From positions 3,212,454-3,276,453 of the forward strand of contig NW_023998564.1 in NCBI RefSeq assembly GCF_014805625.2: 64,000 nt of DNA, written 5' to 3'. The position numbers were made by a program, and so were the translations under genes. This document shows, piece by piece, positions 42,401-57,400 of this stretch. The notes under the pieces are model-generated. The model saw only the letters and a list, made by a program, of their open reading frames with translations. It did not search any database and had not been told where the DNA came from. Position 1 is the stretch's first letter. Each line of letters opens with the position of its first letter. The DNA comes from Glossina fuscipes. Lineage: Eukaryota; Arthropoda; Insecta; Diptera; Glossinidae.

Positions 42401-45400
42401 AATGAAATTTTTCAAGAAATTGATAAGAGCCAACAGATTTGGTCACAAAACATCGCTCATGCACTAAAAATTGAGCAAGAAATAATTTTGAACCATTTTC
42501 GTAAGTCCACGTGATTTCACAATGAAAAATTTCGTAGACTTAAATTCTTTTTACGCATGCAGCACTTATGTATGAATAGATCCAGGATGAAGCTGCACAG
42601 CCGGTGGCAAAGCAGCAGGACATGCATAGGGAGCTCGAATACGTGTCGTGAGTTATGCTACTTTGCGAAAAGGTTTATTTCACTACCGATTATCGGGGCA
42701 ACTAAGGGGTTATTGAAGTGCGCAATGGAGGCAAAGCATCCAGAATCGATTAAAAGAATAGTCGCTGCCCTCCATCACGACATTGCCAAGCTGCACATAT
42801 CCATAATGGCTCAGTACAAATATTGTGAGAGCTTGACTAGGAAGTTTTAAAACATCTTTTATATATTACATTTCAAATCTTGACCAGTTGCACTACTGGT
42901 TGTTTCGGAAATCTGTCTTAATTATTTCAAAGCAAGTCTGTGAAAAAGACTTGCTTCAGTTTGTCAGTTAGAAATCCGAAAGCTATTATGACAGCACTGT
43001 AGCTGGCGTAATTTTTTTACCAGAAAAGTGATCACAGGTCATCTACGAAAACGGCACTCATTTGATTTACGAAAAATTCCACGAAATTTTTCCTTCTCCT
43101 AATATATATTAGACAACCGTAAGAAGTTTCTACCCAACTTTAAAACTTTTGCCATTCCGATTTGAACTTCTTTGTGTGCTGCTTTTAAATGAAGTCTAAA
43201 GGGAGTCGGAAGAATAGATTTAAGATGAATAAGGAACAAGCAATTCACATTATTGATTTATGATCTCCACCCTTTAAAATTGTGAAAACTGTGAAACTGA
43301 GCATATTCTTTGCGGTGCGTTTGATGGCCACTTGGTTACATGTTTTGTGGAATAATAAGTTAAAAGGCAGTTAGTTAATAATAATCTATGTATGTCGAAC
43401 ATGTTGTTTTTTGCACAGAATAAGTAAAACCGGCAGACAGGAAGGCGGACAAACGGTTAATAAGCTTGGTACTTGGACCACTAAGAAAAATCGATTACAT
43501 TTTTTACTTTATAAGGTAAGTATTAGTAATAATAAACCGCAAAATTTTGTTTGTAATTTTTATAAAATTTTTATTATTATTAATTTAATCAGAGAAATAA
43601 ATTCTAAGACTAAAGTCTTAAAGCATTAGCATCGTTTAAGGCTATCGGCTTTCATTAACACCGAGATCCTTCTCTTACTCGGCCACTCAGGAGTATTTAT
43701 AAAACTTTTAAATTCAATTAAGAAATATATCTGTATCAGTTAATTAGTTCATAGGATGACATGCAGATGTAGGCACGATATTTAAAAAATTTTGATTTGT
43801 TGATGAAACACAAGAAACAAGGGGATAAACGGACAGACATACTTAAATTGATTCAGAAAATGAAATGGACGGGGTCTCTCCCTGAAGTCCTTCTGGGTGT
43901 TGCACATCGTTGTATGACAAGGGATGAAGTGTATAATACTTTTTCACGGCACCAAATATAGAAGAAAAGTTTCTTTAATGCTTATATTAACGGAAATCAA
44001 TTACAATTTTGTTGCAACCGACACCTGTTACACAGAATATATATTTCTCTAACGAGACATGTCTTTACATATTAATTTTCGTAATATATCAATTATAAGT
44101 CCATTTTCTTATCATTTATGTATTTCAGGCGTAATAATAATGCACTTAATGCAATCATTAGACAACACATAAAAGCAAAAAAATCTGTAGAAATATAAAC
44201 ACTCGTATTTCGTTGCAAATTTGTTACTACCCTTTCTCAAGACAGGCTTAATTGTTATAATAATCGATAATGTATTAAATTCATATGCTATCCGATTATC
44301 AAGTATATTAAGAGTGTTATTCCATTAGTAACACCTAAAGGCTTCAAAAATATAAATCCGTTAATTCGATTGAATTAACTGCTCTCTTTGTCGCCACATC
44401 TACGCTAGCTCTAGTTTATTTAAATGTATGTCTCTCTGTGCATGTATTTTGCAATTTTTGGGGCTTTTTTGTACCTTAGGTTTTGAATAATATTCTCAAC
44501 CCTTAGGTATGACTGTTCGCTTTTTCATTTGGACGCACATTTTCCCATTAGTATGTTGTCTAGATTTATTCATTTGTTCATAGCCCCCTCTATCGATTTG
44601 TTCAGTTTCTTATTCACTTACGATAAAAGGTATTCTCTATTAAAAAAAAAAAAAGTAAAGAAAAAATTGCTTTTCCAGGAGCGTTCTATTCGTTAAAAAA
44701 ATAAAAAAAAGGAACAAACATGAACGGATCATTATTTTTATAATAACTAAATATTTATTAAAACATAAAAAGATGGTTCTTTTTCCGTATGGTAATAAAA
44801 CTTTTCTTCACTTCTTTTATTAAATTTAGTATTAGAAAGTATTTGTTGGTTTTCTTTTTAGATTAACTGAAATTTTTTTTCACAAAAGAAATGTTTTTGT
44901 TAGCGAATTCAACAACAATAAACAATAGAAATGGATATGAATTTCTTATCTTGTGGTATTTTAACAATGCAGTCTTTCACTTTATTGTTATCGTCGTCTT
45001 CATTTTAAATTTAATGAAAACATTTTGTTGTTAACCTTTTCTTGTCGAAAAATAGATTCAAAACTAAGTGCACATGTAGAAGTTAGTTTTGTTGATTTTC
45101 TTATTAGCTAACACGAACGGCAGTACTCTACTCTGCTGGCATTGTATTGTACTTTCAATAAAAGTTAGAATGCCTTAGAAAGGATATGATTTGCGTGAGA
45201 TATTTATTTAGTGTTAACAATCTGTTGGAGTTTGTTTGTAGATGTTTTTAAGTAAAGTCAATTGGCTTATTAAAGATACGACTAACATTCCATGAAACGA
45301 CGTAATAAGGAAACGAAATGTATTTAAATTGAAACAATTTTTGATGTGTTTATTATACCAATCATCGGGAGTGTATTATTTTTATTATTATTGTTGTATA

Positions 45401-48400
45401 TGCAGCATCCAGTAATATTATAAATATAAATTAAATCCAACAAACAAACTCAGTGCGGTTTGAAATCAATTTGAGCTTATTCGTCTGCTCATTCTTTGCT
45501 TGTTGTTTTGGTTGGGGAAGGTGCTGGAGGAAAAATCGCTCTAGTCTTGTTAAGCCAAGTTTATGTGGTAAGAGGTATTCAAGAGGCACTTCATAAAAGA
45601 CAGCAAGTCTTTCTTGTTACACGTGAAAATTCAACCCCCAAAGACTTTTAATATTTGTCCGTTTGTTTATATAAAAAAAAGATGCATCTAGTTTTTCTAG
45701 AGAGAAACTATCACAACAAACATGAGAACATTAGGCGGATCCACGTCCATCGTGCTCTACGTCCATCTTTATGGCCACTTACACCTACACACTTCAACGT
45801 CAGCCGTAGCGGGCTTGGGAGGAATATTGCCCACCGAACTGTTATTGAGGGAGAACTTATGTATCGAACTGCTGGCGAAGGAAATTATGGCGATGTTGGC
45901 AAACTTAAGACCGGTTTCCGGCAGAGCATGTTGATAGAATGGCAGCAACGATGCGAAAACGACCCGAAAGGAAAGTGTATCTACACTTTCATTCCAGACG
46001 TAGAACAATGAGCGAGGAAGAAACATGGAGAAGTTAATTTCGTTCTAACTTAATTTTTCACTAGTTAAGGAAATTTTTCGATTTATTTATGCCGTTTGGA
46101 TTTACGAGCAGATAACACACGCGATCTACGATGTACCAAGATAGAAACAGCGTCGTTGTAGACTTTTCAGATTTCTGGAAATAGAAATGACGACAGGTGA
46201 AATGCAAGCGGTCTTGTCAATGGCCACCTAAAGAAGAAAGAAATGCACCTTTGCAAGACATACTAAGATATAAAGTCACACGACAGCAACGTCGGAAACC
46301 CTAATTTCAGGCAAGGATGGGGGAGGTTCGATGATATAGTAGGAATAAAAAAATCCATGAAGGCCCATCTCGTGGTAATGCTAAAGCGTTTTTGGAACAG
46401 CTTCGGCCCCGGCGCAGTGGGACATGTTGACAGTGCACTGCTCTACGTCTATTAAAAAGAAGATACTCCTACATAGCATGTTACATTTGCAATTCTTTCA
46501 AATAAAAATGGATAGCTTATCTTTTGAATTTAATAACGGAGAAAATCCAATTTGCTTCTGCTGCTTCTGCTTCTGCTGGACTTCTTTACTACTCACAAAT
46601 GCATAACAAGTGGAAGGAAATTTATGTATGAAAATTGGCCCCTCACTGGCTCAGCCAAAAGATGTTAAAATTACATTGTAGGTAGCTCTGCGAAACATTT
46701 GGGCAAATGTAAACCTAGCTGTTAATTTTAAAATATAATTTATTGCTTTCCCTCTTGCTTCTACCGGTCAATCGTCTTCATTTGGGTAATTGGCTTGGCA
46801 TTCAGGTTTACTTCTTCAGTTATGTGTTTTTGCTGCCGGTTGTAAATTTGGGCGTTGTTGAATTACGCTCCTTGTGAAATTCTATCGATTTCGGTTTTTG
46901 CGAATGATATTCTATTCGACAGCAAACGCCGCACATAGGGACGGCCGCACTTATGTTGTGAATATGGTCAAGTTGAATTTTATGCTGATGAGATATGCCC
47001 ACTTTAAGAGATTTTGGAGGCATATTTATAGAAAGTAACACAAGTGCAATCCTCATCGTATCATTCTTTTGTTGATGACTAAGAAAGCAGGAAATGCGAA
47101 ATTTCGTTTACTACACGCAGATATTCACATTCTATACAAAAATTTTTTTGATTACTGAAGAGTTTTTGTCAATCGCTTTTCTTTGGAATTTCTAAAATCG
47201 TACCAATAAGATGTCCGTTATTTTGGATGAACTTTCAGCATAAAAACTATTTTAGAAAAAATATTTTAAAGAGTGAAGTTTTTTTCATATTAAGGCTTAG
47301 TTTTCATCAGAACACTTGTATGGGAATAAAGTACAGAAAATAGATCTACATGATCCGATTTTGGTACAGCTGACAAAAATTTTGACAGTCGAGTTCAATT
47401 GACTCTTAAAGTAAATCTTAAATTAATTAATGTTAAAACTTAGTATCGGTACAATAAAACAAATAAGAAGGAAAAAAGAAAAAAAGAAGAAAACCATGTA
47501 CACAACTAGCATAGGACCACACTTACAACCGGTACAGGACCAAATTGCGAATGAACCCCTAAGCCATCGCAAAAATGCATAAGCCTGGCAACCGATAATA
47601 CTTATAAACAGTTCATTTTCGAATCGTAACGACTTTTAAAGATAAAAGCTAGTTTAAATAAGACATAGGTAAATCGCGCATATTAAGCAATGTTGCTTTA
47701 ATGGACTTTAAAGAGGCCGATAACTAGAATAAGTGATGGACGTCATTTAGGTTCTTGCAAACTACTCTGAGCGGATTAAACAGCTCATAATTAAACTTAC
47801 ACTGACTAAGCTTAACCAAGATAAAGTGCCTAGAGAAGCGGTTGGGGACATTAAAGCTTATTTCACCAAGTAATAAAGGCGAGTCAATGGCACCAGTTAT
47901 TCTTTGATTACGAAGGACACGCCAAGAACAAACGTTTCTCAAGAGACGGTAGGGACAGCGGAAGCAACCTATTTTCATAGGGAGGAAGAGAGGCAATCGG
48001 ATCCCAACCCAAATTTCTAAGGGCAAACGGCAAGAATTGCTTTTGAACAGATTCAATTGAATCTACGTAGCACCTATATGAAGGAGACCACACAACTGAG
48101 GCATACTCGAGTATGGGTCTAACCAAACACATGTACAGCCTTTTCGTAATGTAGGGATCATCAAGCTCTTTGGACCACCCATTTATAAAACCAAGCGCGG
48201 ACCTAGCTTTGCTAATCGAGAGCTCAATATGCAAGTTAAAACGTAAGCTATGGTCAAATAGAACGCCTAAATCTGTAATCGAATCGACGTCCTCCAACTT
48301 ACGCGAATCTATGAAATACTGAGTAATGAATGACTTTCTTCTTGAGAATGAAAGCTTCTTACATTTGCTCAGATTTAGTTTCAGAAGATTCAAAGAGCAC

Positions 48401-51400
48401 CATGCAACAAAATTATCCAAATCACCTTGAAGCTGATGTGATTGCGATTCAACAGAGAAGGAAGAAAACAGTTTCACATCATCAGCATACATTAAGATCT
48501 GGCTTGAATTAACCACCGATGGGAGATCGTTAATGTATAAACTAAATAAAATAGGACCTAAGTGACTGCCTTGAGTTACGCCAGATATAACGGGGAATTC
48601 ATCCGAGGTGATAAAGTTGAACAAAACCCTGAAGGATATGTTGTGCAGATAAGAGCTTATCCATTTCACTAAATAGAAAGGGAAGCCAGAGGCTTGGAGA
48701 TTAAAGATAAGTAAGTTATGGTTAACCAAATCAAACGCTTTGCTTAAATCAGTGTATATCACATCTGTGCGAGAGCCACTAGAAAAAGCCTTGAAAACAT
48801 GACAAGTAAACTCTAGCAAATTGATGACCATAGATCGCCCTTTCCGAAAGCCATGCTGGTGTGGAGAAATATACGAATTAATGGCAAATGCCAAACGCCG
48901 AGTCACAATGCCGAGTTGCAATAACCAAATTAGTAATTGAAAGTTACTTATAGGATGTGGGTAGTTTGCGGGTAAATCGGAATTAGCAGTCGAAAAGTTT
49001 CGATGGAAGTACTCAGCGAACAGATTTGAGATTTCAAAATCGTCCGAGGAATAAGAAAGGATTAAAATCAGTTTTAAAACACATTAACTTCAAAAGTGCA
49101 ACAAATTTGAAAACCTTTGTAGAGAGAGAATATGTTTATCGAAAATTTGATGTATGAGCAAAAATCCCAATGATTGCGAAGTGATAGGTGAACTGCTATC
49201 AACGAATAATTTGTTAAAGATCTGACAAATAATTTTTACTTAAATAGTGTAACGGCGGAGGCTTCATGCTTTGGTTTTATGCATCCAGGCAACCTCAGAA
49301 AGACATCAGATAGACCTTTTCTTATGGGAATTCAAGATCATTTTTTGTTTAAGCAGGTGCTATCTTATCTTCTTAAGCTTAAGCGACAGTCGCTCATTCT
49401 CAGATCAGATCACACTCTACGCAACACTCCATTAAAAAAACTTGCTTTTTTTTTTATTTCTCAAAATATTCATTGGATTATATGCCGGCCGGCATACCAA
49501 ATAAACACGAAAAATTGTTATATTGAATTGAACGTTGTTATCAAAGAGAGATATTTGTATGGATGTATAAAAAAAAATTAGTATAGAATAGCAATTTGAC
49601 ATATAAATTTATTGCATTAAATTTGAACCGGGCTTACTTCTTGGTTTAGATAGGTTTTCTTTTTTTGGAAAGTGTGGCAATGACGGCTAATTTTTGATAT
49701 TTTATGGTGTGCGGTAAGTAACAAAAACCCCGTGCAAATAGAATGTCGAAAATTATTTAATTTCTGATTTAATTACTATATAACTAGACGAATGACGAAC
49801 GCAATGATATTCTAACTTTTATTCGATAATCACAAATACTATTTAGACAACAGGTGATCATGTCAAAGTTTATCGTTTTTCCGGGAGTAAATCTGTAATA
49901 AGAAAATTTTTAAATGCCGTCTAAGTCATACTAGAAACTTATACTGTATCTACTTGCAAACCTTATCAATTTCAAATTCTTCATGGAAATGTATAATAAA
50001 AACATAGTTTTTTGCATTGCAACCTAAAACTGATTCTAAACTAGCAGTTGCAACGAAAATAATTTTCGATTGCTTAGATTGGATGGAGTATTGATAATCT
50101 TACCTCTGCATAAGTTTCAAGACGTGTTTGTTGATAATGCGCTGTACTGTTTCGTGATGCTTATCGAAATCAGATGCCAAGGAAAAATAGTTTCGAACAA
50201 GTTCTTAATACTTCCAAGTTGGAAGTTAAACCACTTTTTATAGACTTTGTAAAGTGCAAGTAGAAGTTTATGGAAGTCCCGGAGAAACTAACATTTATTC
50301 AAAAGATTATCGATTCAGGTGAAAAGCTTGAATTTGATCATTTGATTAATTAGCCATGCTCTGCATACCTTCATATATTCATAGAAAACAAAAGCTGCCA
50401 AATAAGAAAATGTTACTCGGTTGAGACCGAAACTTTTATACCCATTGTGGTTATCCCATATATATATATAATTCATTCCTCGATTCTGCACTATTTACTC
50501 AACTGTTGAAAATGATGCTGCTTTGTTAAGTTTCATGAATATGCGACCGCTTGGTTGACGTTGGATAGACGTTGACGAATATTTGTGGGACCTTTAAGGA
50601 ATACTGAATAATTGAGATGTATTTTTTCTCGTCTTTAAATACTTTGATCATTTAGTTTACTTTTTTAACAGTTTAATTTTCATTAACTGCTGATCTTTCT
50701 CAATCACTTTTTTTTTATTTAAGTTGTTTATCACCCAACTTAAGGTAATGAGAAAAAAAACGGAAAATTTATGCAGTACATGAATGAACTGTTGACTTCA
50801 TGCTAATATGTGAGGCAGTATCCCGGCCAGTAGGCAGCCGACAGCAACCGGCACCCTCAGCTTGTAATTGAAATGTAAAAAGCAAGAAAAACACCACAAA
50901 ACAAAAAGAGTCGTAAATAAATTTATTTTACAAGAAAGAAAAAAAGGCACCTAAACCCGCGATAACCTTGACATCACGATGGTTGGCTACCGTTACTCTA
51001 TACGGCTATCAAAGCAAACGAATGTGAGCGAAAACATGACTGACTTCTTTTGACAAACACATGCATAAAAATATAAATAAAACAACATAAAAATCTATAA
51101 AAGTTTTGTACACAAAATGTATAGAATGTGTGCTAGCGAATAGTGTACATGTTCACATTATATTTTTTTGTTTTGCAATCAACTTTGGGTACAAAATGGT
51201 GGAAGTTTGCCATTTGCTCCATGCACTTCAACGAACCAGTGTATTATGATTCTTAATTTTTATTTACTTTCCTTTTCTGATATTTTGCGAAAGGATTTTT
51301 TTTTTTTAAATTTCGCAGTCGTTTTGATTGCAACTTTAAAAATTATTTATCTGTTTGTTGAGGTTTGGTGTTTATATTGCTTTATGGCATAATAAGAAAA

Positions 51401-54400
51401 CTACATTAAAGTGCTTCCTATAAATTGTCTACTTTCAACAGCCGACCAGTCCAATTGTACTTTTTGTACCTATTTTCTTAAAAGGTACAGAGCATCATAG
51501 ATGTGTTAGAGGATTTCTATTTTACATTTTCAAATAAATGGCTTAGAACGTAACTACAATTAGGTGAATAATCACTTTCCATTACGCGAAAAAGTTAACT
51601 TATACTATTATGCTATAAATCCACATCTGCTAACAGTGCTACACTAATTAATACAATCACTACAACCTCCAAAACCTGGAACTTGACACAAATATTGACT
51701 GATCGATTAGGATTTCGAAAGGCTATGATCTGTCTACATGTACAACCACTACGTAGAAGACACTAAAACAACCACGGAAAACACGGAGAATTTCTTTAAG
51801 TTTTCGTCTATAAATACTTCTGAAAAATGATTACCCAGATATTTGTCAAAACAGCCAGCACATTCCATTCTGGATCGGTTAATTAGTACGACGATAGTCA
51901 AATAAATGTGTTAGCTTACATGAGGTGTGTTTAAAAAAAGGTGGCTTTTGAAAGTTCGTGAGCAACCCACATTTGCTGGGCATGGCCATTTTGCTATCGT
52001 ATTAAATTTGATGTGAGAAATAAAATTAAGTGCTCCAATACGCTTAAAATGTCCACCATGGGGTTTTGGCGAGTCTCCTTTGAGCAAAAAAAAATGTTGT
52101 AAATGGCACAAGCTCTTCACAGCCCGGGTTAGACGTCTCAGCATGTCAGTAACCGATGAAAACGATGAAGCAGTAAAGAAAATTGTTACGGAATCACTAC
52201 TAGATAAGATGCTGAGCTTGTCGGCATATCGGTTCGCTCAAGCCTTGCAATTGTTTCGCATGTTTCGGGCATGAAATGGCTAAATTTTGATCAAAAGAAT
52301 CATGGCATGAGTATCTCTCACGAGGATAAAAAGGCCTCAGCCACCATATTGATCGAATCCTTTATATGCCAAAACGATCTAATTGTTAATGTTTTATGAT
52401 GAAAATTTGTTCATGGTATTAATTTGGCATAAAAATTAAGTGAACAAAATTTGAAACACATTAGTGTTCCACGTGTTGCGTTTTTGTGAATATTTGTTCC
52501 AGGCGAACTGTTTTAGGATGTCTAGTGGTCGGCCGTGTCCAACTATAATGTTCTTACTTGCTTTTATGTTGAGAAAAGAAATTTTTGAAAAATGACGCGT
52601 TGTATAAGCAATTGTTGTAAAGTCGGTTCCAAGGAATCAACGAATCAATGTAGTTCGTTCTGTGATAAATACATCAATTTCCCCGAAATATTTCAAAGAC
52701 TAGTTTGAACAATAGATGAGCGGACACTTTTCGCAAATTATATGACAGACAGAGAGAGGAACAGGTAAGACGGACAGACCGTTAAAATAATTCGGAATGT
52801 TTGGTAAAATTAAGCGTGGGTCTACCCTTCGGTTCATACGTATACATAAACAAACTCAACGTATGCTTACTGCAAGCACGATCCGCGTTTATGAAAAGCG
52901 TAACCTATTACTAAATTAAAAAGTTCTCTAAAGTCCAATGAAGCATCCATCTCTTGTTGTTCTCAGGGAATTTAATAACAGTATTAAAAATTAAAGCATT
53001 TATTAGATGTATGATAGGCAAATATTAATTCTGAAAATAATCATGGAAAAGGAGGAAAAGTGTCACTTGATTAGTTCATTTCTTATGAATAGAAATTTGT
53101 ATTATGTTTATAGTACATTACAGGAGATTGGTTCATTTAAACATTACCTGAAGGAATTAACTTCTAATCATAAATTATTAAAGTTTTTGAATTTAGTGAG
53201 TTAATCCGTACATACATTATTTCATTAAATTTACTTTATTGGGAGAAACTAGACCCCGATGTTAATCGTTGTTATGCTTCTCCAGAGCAACAGGAAATAA
53301 TGTATTCAAATTATTTTTCTAAATTTTTTCGTGAAGGTGAAAAATATATCATGTCTTTCATTTGCAAGAACTCTGTTCAACATAATAAAGACAATTACTT
53401 AAAAGATATCATCGCTTATAGCAAAACTAAAAGGAAATCGAATAAACCCAGAGCTAAACCAATTTCACGTTCCTCAAGAGCTGGACTACAATTTCCCGTT
53501 GATCGGTTGCATCGTCATTTGAAAACTCATGTCAATTTTAAGGCGGTACAGGTGCCATGTATCTCACTGCAGTATTAGAATATTTGACAGATGAAATTTT
53601 AGAATTAGCCGGCTAAGATGTGAGAATGAAACGTAGTACGTCGTGTCATGTGAAGCTAGCAGTTCGTAGTGATGAAGAAACTTGATGCATTTATTAAAGG
53701 CATCATACCTGGAGGGGGCGTTGTTCCACATCTAGATTGTTTTCTATCTGAAGGCAAATTAAAAAATACCGAAATACTGCATTGCATATATCTTGTTTTT
53801 TATTAAAAAAAACAGTTCATTGAATGGCATGGCTTTTTAAACTAAGATTATAACAAAGCATTTGCAATTAGTTAACTAAATGGGTTTGTTCTTCTCTTTT
53901 AGTTCAGCGCTTACGAATTTTTGCCTGATGGTTGGTTTCAGCTCAGCGAAAAAGGATCACTTTTTGAACCCCGATATTTAAGTATGTATAGTATTAATAA
54001 ACTGGTCTAACACATATTAAGCCTTCAGGTGATTGAAATCTGCACATATTGAGTGGTCAGTGTATTCAACTATCTTCACGGGGATGAAATGGTTTAAAGA
54101 TTACATATGAAATTTCAAGTCATAACTAAACAAATGAATTCTAAACCGAGATATATAGGCATAGCAAAACACGTTTAAACTGCAGCAACTTTTATTCAAA
54201 CCACTTTATACATGTAGCTCATAATTAGTTCAACAGAGGATGTGTGTTTTGAGGAAACTACGTTAAGATATATATAGAATTTACACAAATCAAATCAAAT
54301 TATACTGCAAATCTATGCAGAGCCTTATAAAAATCATGGTTTAAAAAACTTGGAATTAATACTACTTAAAGCTAAAGTTATTCATATGGGATTGTATAGA

Positions 54401-57400
54401 TTTTCGGAAGTAAGTAATAAATTTAGGGAGAGAAATGCTTTGTTATTTTTACCCCCCTTCCTTCGGTGAGGTATAAATCGTTTTATCAAAGCGAATGTTC
54501 TTGATCAGTATCAAATTCTAAATAGATTCAAGCATGTCCGTCTGTGTACTGTTTGTCGTAGCCATTCTCCTGCCGCAAAAATAAAGCTATCGATTTTGGC
54601 ATAAATGTTGGAAGTTCTTGCGTGCAGGTTGGCATTGAAAATGAGCCAAATCGGTCGAAGGATACGACTACAGCACCACGTAAATTAAGAACATCTGGTT
54701 TTTGAAAAGGAGTAAAATTTGATGACCCACACGCCTATGCGACAAAAGTTTTATTTCGAAATCAGAAGAATTAGTTGCGTCGCTTGCATTTTATAGAGAA
54801 TGAAAATTTGGTTCTTTTCCTTCCTTTGTCACGACCGAATATCATTGCCTTACTTGTTTTGTATTTTGTAGTGAAAGTTCACTTAACACGATAATTATAC
54901 ACTAGAAGGTACCCTGTGGTGTAAGGGATATTAAGTTTGTGTGGGAGTACGTAACACCCACAAAAATTTTAGTTAGACACACATTTTATTGTACCTATCG
55001 ATTCAGAATAATTTCTGAATGAATCTAAGCTTGTTTGTCCTTCTGATGTCTATGCATGAATTTTTCTCTTTAATCAAATTTGGTGCACTGAGGTGTTTTT
55101 GACCAAAGAAAAACGCTACTAAAAATGGTTCGGATCCGTCCACTTTGTCGACCACTCCCCATATAACATCCTATTTCCAAAAGTTTTTGTATGGAAAAAA
55201 ATTGTAATTTTAAAAATTTCTCGACGAAAATCGTTGAGTAACAGTATTTCGGCATTCATTGGTGTAAAAACTTTGACTCGACTGCGGCAAATTTTGAATC
55301 CGCTCTCAACTGTTCTTACGAAAACTGAATCTTTATGTAGAAAAGAGGTATAATTTTTAAAAATTATATTCAGTGACAACCGACTTTCTGTTATATTCTC
55401 TTACTTTATTAAGGAAATAAATTCGAAAAACTTAAGGCACTCGCGTCTAAGGCTACCGACTTTAATGGAAATTCTACAGCCTGAGTAGCTAAGTAGGCAG
55501 AGGATTTCGACTATCAACTCAAGTGGCATTTTATGGCAACCGAAATTGATAATAAAGCATAAATGCTGACAATAAAAACTGAACACATCGAATAACAACA
55601 GCGGCCATATATATGAATTTCCTAAGGCACTTCTATTGTAAAATGTTCTCGTACAAAAAATAAATTGACGTGACGTCATGTGATTGGTAAGGCGAACACA
55701 TACGTGGTGGACAGGAGACATTAGGAAAGTGAAGTAAACGGAACTTAATCACTTCCAATCTTTTGTTGGGCGGGGGCCTCTTTTCCTATTTATGCACATA
55801 AATAGTAAAGTTTTCCATAAAGAAAAAATTTGAGTTTTCCATCTTTCGTGGATTTTAAATAATGAGAAAAAGCAAAAAAATTTTTGTTCAGATAATCGGA
55901 ATTGTGTTCAGTACACGTTTTGTTGCGGGCGTGTGCTCTAACCAATTTAGCGCATTTTCAATACCAACTTCCGTGTAAAAGCTGCCAATGCTTCTACTAA
56001 GCTTGGAGAAGACGTCTTCATTTTTGCGACCAGGAAAGTGCCAACTACACACACCAAACAAACAAATAAACTGGCAGACGCGGCTAAATCGATTTAGAAT
56101 TTGGCACTGCTTCTATTTAGGTCGCAATAAGTCAACCCCCATCCTTCGGTGGAGACTATAGGAAAATGCAATGCAAAGGCTTTCCTTCACTCTTATAGAT
56201 CTTATTAATAATAAAGGGTTTAGTTTTGCAAACTTTATTCTCCATGTTCACTTATGTAATCTTTAAAAAAAGCGCTAGCAGACGGGTTAATATTCAGCCA
56301 GCTGCAATTGAATCTTTAGTGTGGTCAGACTGTACACTTATTTATGTAAGTGGCTGTACCATATCATTGATTACTATTAGCGGAATCATAGATTTATTGT
56401 AACTGCTTGATCATAGGAAAAAGCATTTTATAAAACGTTATATCCACATAAAATTTTCAAGCTGTTCTGGGGACCTACTATTATTTGTTGCTATTGTTGA
56501 TATTTGTTTGTTTAAAATACACACGACAATCATTGTGTATTGACCTTTGTTTGAATTATAAACACACTAGAAAATGCTTTCAAGTGTAAATAAAAACATT
56601 CATGCTATAGGATTATCTATCTATACAGTGAAGCACAAAAGTTTTCGAACAGGATATCNNNNNNNNNNTTTTTAACAATTCAGTTTTCAATTGAAAGCTG
56701 AAAATTCGGTAATTAAGTTTTCTTGTTATTCATTCAAATATTCACTCCTACAATTCCTGCCTACAATAATTACGACTCATTTTTAAATAAAAACAATAAA
56801 AATAAATTACATAGCGGAAATAAAAGTAAATGACAGCAAGTAAAACCACTATAGTGGTTCACGGCCCACCACTGAATAACCTAAATAAACCTACAGGTAT
56901 TTATATAACGACTTTTCGAATTTAGTCACGTTATATGGGAAGCGTTTGAAAAAATGTTTCGATCCTAATCATTTTCAATAATGTTCGTCGTTGGGCAAAA
57001 ACACGCATGTGTACCAAATTTCACTGTGCCTTTTAAGTTAAACGCAAGATGTTTTGCGTATGCACTTTTATGTTCAATCTGCAAATCACGATTTTGAAAC
57101 GTTTTAAAGTAGTTTTGTACATCGATTTGTCTAGATCCAAGGGCGAACTCTGTTAAAATCAGATTGTATTGGATCATTTTTGCGATCACTCCTTATATGA
57201 AAAATTAGCAATTTTCAAAATTTTTTAATCAAAACGACTAAGTAATAGTGTTTCGGCATTCTTAATCGATGTGAAAATTTAGAACCGAATGAGCGAGAGT
57301 TTCTATAACCGCTCTTGTGAATGGTGGGCTTTTATATGACAAAAGATCGAATTATCCATATTTCGAGCGATTATTGACTCATAACAGTAGTTTGACGTAA

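Noticed and set aside
46820..47056. 78-codon minus-strand ORF
   Set aside because: Not recognised; no flanking splice sites or repeats support it.
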